Part shown: piece after piece, positions 5,821-7,031 of the stretch
Numbering within the stretch: the first letter of the stretch is position 1
How the letters are laid out: each line of letters opens with the position of its first letter
From: an uncultured bacterium
Lineage (GTDB): Bacteria; CALINM01
Direction: 5' to 3'
Assembly (NCBI GenBank): GCA_938045315.1
Contig: CALINM010000120.1
Coordinates: forward strand, 1-7,031
DNA length: 7,031 bases
Position numbers and translations under genes: made by a program
Notes under the pieces: generated by a model
Told to the model about the DNA's origin: nothing
Seen by the model: only the letters and a program-made list of their open reading frames with translations
The model's database searches: none

Positions 5821-7016
5821 CCTGCTACTGTTCCTGCTAAATTAAATATTGGTAGATACATTGCTACTACTATTATAGCAACAATAATTCCCATGACAAT
5901 CATTAATGCTGGCTCAATTATATTGGAAATCATTGTTAGGGAATCAATTACCAGATTATCATAATACTCTGCTACCTCATCAAGCATCTCCCACAATGCA
6001 CCTGTTCCTTCACCCGCCTTTATAAGCCTCAAACTTATTGGAGGGAATAAACCCGTTTGTTCTAAAGAGGAAGACAGAGAATTTCCCTCCTCTACCATTC
6101 TTATGACCTTTTTCAACTCCTCTCCAAAAAATTCATTTGTAGACACACTTACTGCTGTTTTCAAAGCTACAACAACAGGTATGCCACCCTTCAAAATAGC
6201 AGAAAGGGTTCTTGCAAAATTGGATATCAAATAATTTTTATAAATCTCTGAAATAATAGGAATTCTAAGTTTTATTCTGTCAATATTTTTCTTTCCTTTA
6301 TATGTTTTTACATAGCTTCTAAATGCAAAAAAACCTGCAATACTACCTATTATCAAAAAAATAATTATCTTTTTAAAAAAATCTGTTAGAAAAAGTAGAA
6401 CTCTTGTAATAAAGGGTAACTGAACATTTGAATCGAGGTAAATCTTACTAAAATTGGGTATAACATATGTAAACATAAAAATAACAGCAATCACAATAAC
6501 GCATAAGATAATTATGGGATAAACAGAAGAGTTAACCATCTTTCTTCTTAATTCTTCAACTTTTTTCATATAAATTTGATAATCTTTTAGTCTTTCAGCT
6601 AAATTACCTCCCCTTTCTCCAGCCTTAATGTTAGCAATATAAAGCATGGGAAATACATCTGGGAATTTTTCGAGGGCTTCTGAAAGTGATAATCCCTGTT
6701 CTACATCGGTTTTAATTTGATATAATATCTTTGGGAAACCCTTTTTTAATGTCATTTTCTCAAGAATAATCTCAAGTGCCTTTACCACTGGTTGCCCAGA
6801 TTTGATAAGAACATATAGTTCCTGATTAAATGTTAAAAATTCTCTTAAATTTAATTTTTTCCTCCTTGTAGATGCTGTGTAAACTTCTTCAACAGAAAGA
6901 AGTAGATACCCATCTCTTTCTGCTAGCAATTTTATTTCTTCTACTGATTCTGCAAAGTATTTGACAAAGTTAACTTTTCCAGATCTATCTACTACTTTGC
7001 AACTAAAATATGGCAT
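5817..7016 (-). CDS. gspF: GspF/PilC-family inner-membrane platform protein
   Basis: Polytopic platform protein on which (pseudo)pilins are assembled, working with GspE. The 399 residues are the usual length. An N-terminal cytoplasmic segment (MPYFSCKVVDRSGK) is followed by two T2SSF domains (about 58-181 and 264-386). Each carries the paired signature: GERGGNLAERL (133-143) in the first and GEGTGALWEML (335-345) in the second. Before the second comes RIPIISEIYKNYLISNFART (251-270), matching the conserved Pro/FaRtL region. Membrane segments lie at about 167-187, 216-233 and 369-389, giving the expected three-helix topology. The start ATG 7016 yields the family's typical MPxF opening. The frame stays open to the window edge without another start, and no strong ribosome site is visible in the 15 bases upstream, so a short extension cannot be fully excluded. 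It overlaps gspE by four bases. PilC is the alternative name. Confidence 0.96.
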   Translation of the reverse strand: MPYFSCKVVDRSGKVNFVKYFAESVEEIKLLAERDGYLLLSVEEVYTASTRRKKLNLREFLTFNQELYVLIKSGQPVVKALEIILEKMTLKKGFPKILYQIKTDVEQGLSLSEALEKFPDVFPMLYIANIKAGERGGNLAERLKDYQIYMKKVEELRRKMVNSSVYPIIILCVIVIAVIFMFTYVIPNFSKIYLDSNVQLPFITRVLLFLTDFFKKIIIFLIIGSIAGFFAFRSYVKTYKGKKNIDRIKLRIPIISEIYKNYLISNFARTLSAILKGGIPVVVALKTAVSVSTNEFFGEELKKVIRMVEEGNSLSSSLEQTGLFPPISLRLIKAGEGTGALWEMLDEVAEYYDNLVIDSLTMISNIIEPALMIVMGIIVAIIVVAMYLPIFNLAGTVAG

Positions 7017-7031
7017 ATATTTTCTTTCTTT

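Noticed and set aside
1-7031. CRISPR arrays, tRNA/rRNA genes, insertion sequences or a novel defence system
   Set aside because: The window is almost entirely occupied by overlapping coding frames of one known machine. No regularly spaced repeats, structured RNA or transposase-like sequence was seen.

Overview
The window is one strand-coherent block of a secretin-based envelope machine of the type II secretion / type IV pilus superfamily. All seven genes lie on the minus strand, so transcription runs from the high coordinates to the low ones. The DNA is AT-rich (roughly one third G+C by eye), with Lys codons mostly AAA, Arg mostly AGA and frequent ATA for Ile. A secretin with an apparent lipoprotein signal means a diderm (outer-membrane) bacterium. 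The codon habits and the TPR-bearing secretin would fit lineages such as Nitrospirota, Deferribacterota or Thermodesulfobacteriota. That placement is a guess; no taxonomic marker is present.

Layout in transcription order: platform protein GspF (7016-5817); assembly ATPase GspE with an MshEN-like N-terminus (5820-4108); actin-fold PilM/GspL cytoplasmic-domain protein (4111-3248); PilN (3251-2697); PilO/GspM (2700-2200); GspC/PilP-type clamp protein with an HR domain (2200-1613); and a lipoprotein-type secretin GspD with TPRs at its N-terminus (1635 to beyond base 1, its last part cut off by the window edge). Every one of the six junctions overlaps, so the genes are almost certainly co-transcribed and translationally coupled. 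No promoter, terminator, RNA gene, repeat array or mobile element is visible. There is no gene-free stretch beyond the last 15 bases.

How the parts fit together (from family knowledge): GspE hydrolyses ATP on the cytoplasmic face and drives GspF, which extracts and adds (pseudo)pilin subunits. PilM, PilN and PilO form the inner-membrane alignment complex that couples ATPase and platform to the periplasm. The GspC-like protein reaches across the periplasm with its HR domain, which in type II systems touches the N0 domain of the secretin, the outer-membrane exit pore. The set is hybrid. The GspL function is split into PilM + PilN as in type IV pili, while the clamp protein has a GspC-type HR domain as in type II secretion. 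No pilin/pseudopilin or prepilin peptidase gene is in the window, so substrate and exact class (secretion, pilus or competence) cannot be settled here.

The most notable points are the lipidated TPR-secretin with a reduced periplasmic region, the apparently degenerate nucleotide pocket of PilM with a missing INLLP motif in PilN, the half-degenerate MshEN-like module on GspE, and the run of UUG starts embedded in upstream stop codons. I do not see evidence for an entirely new system; this is an uncommon architecture of a known machine.
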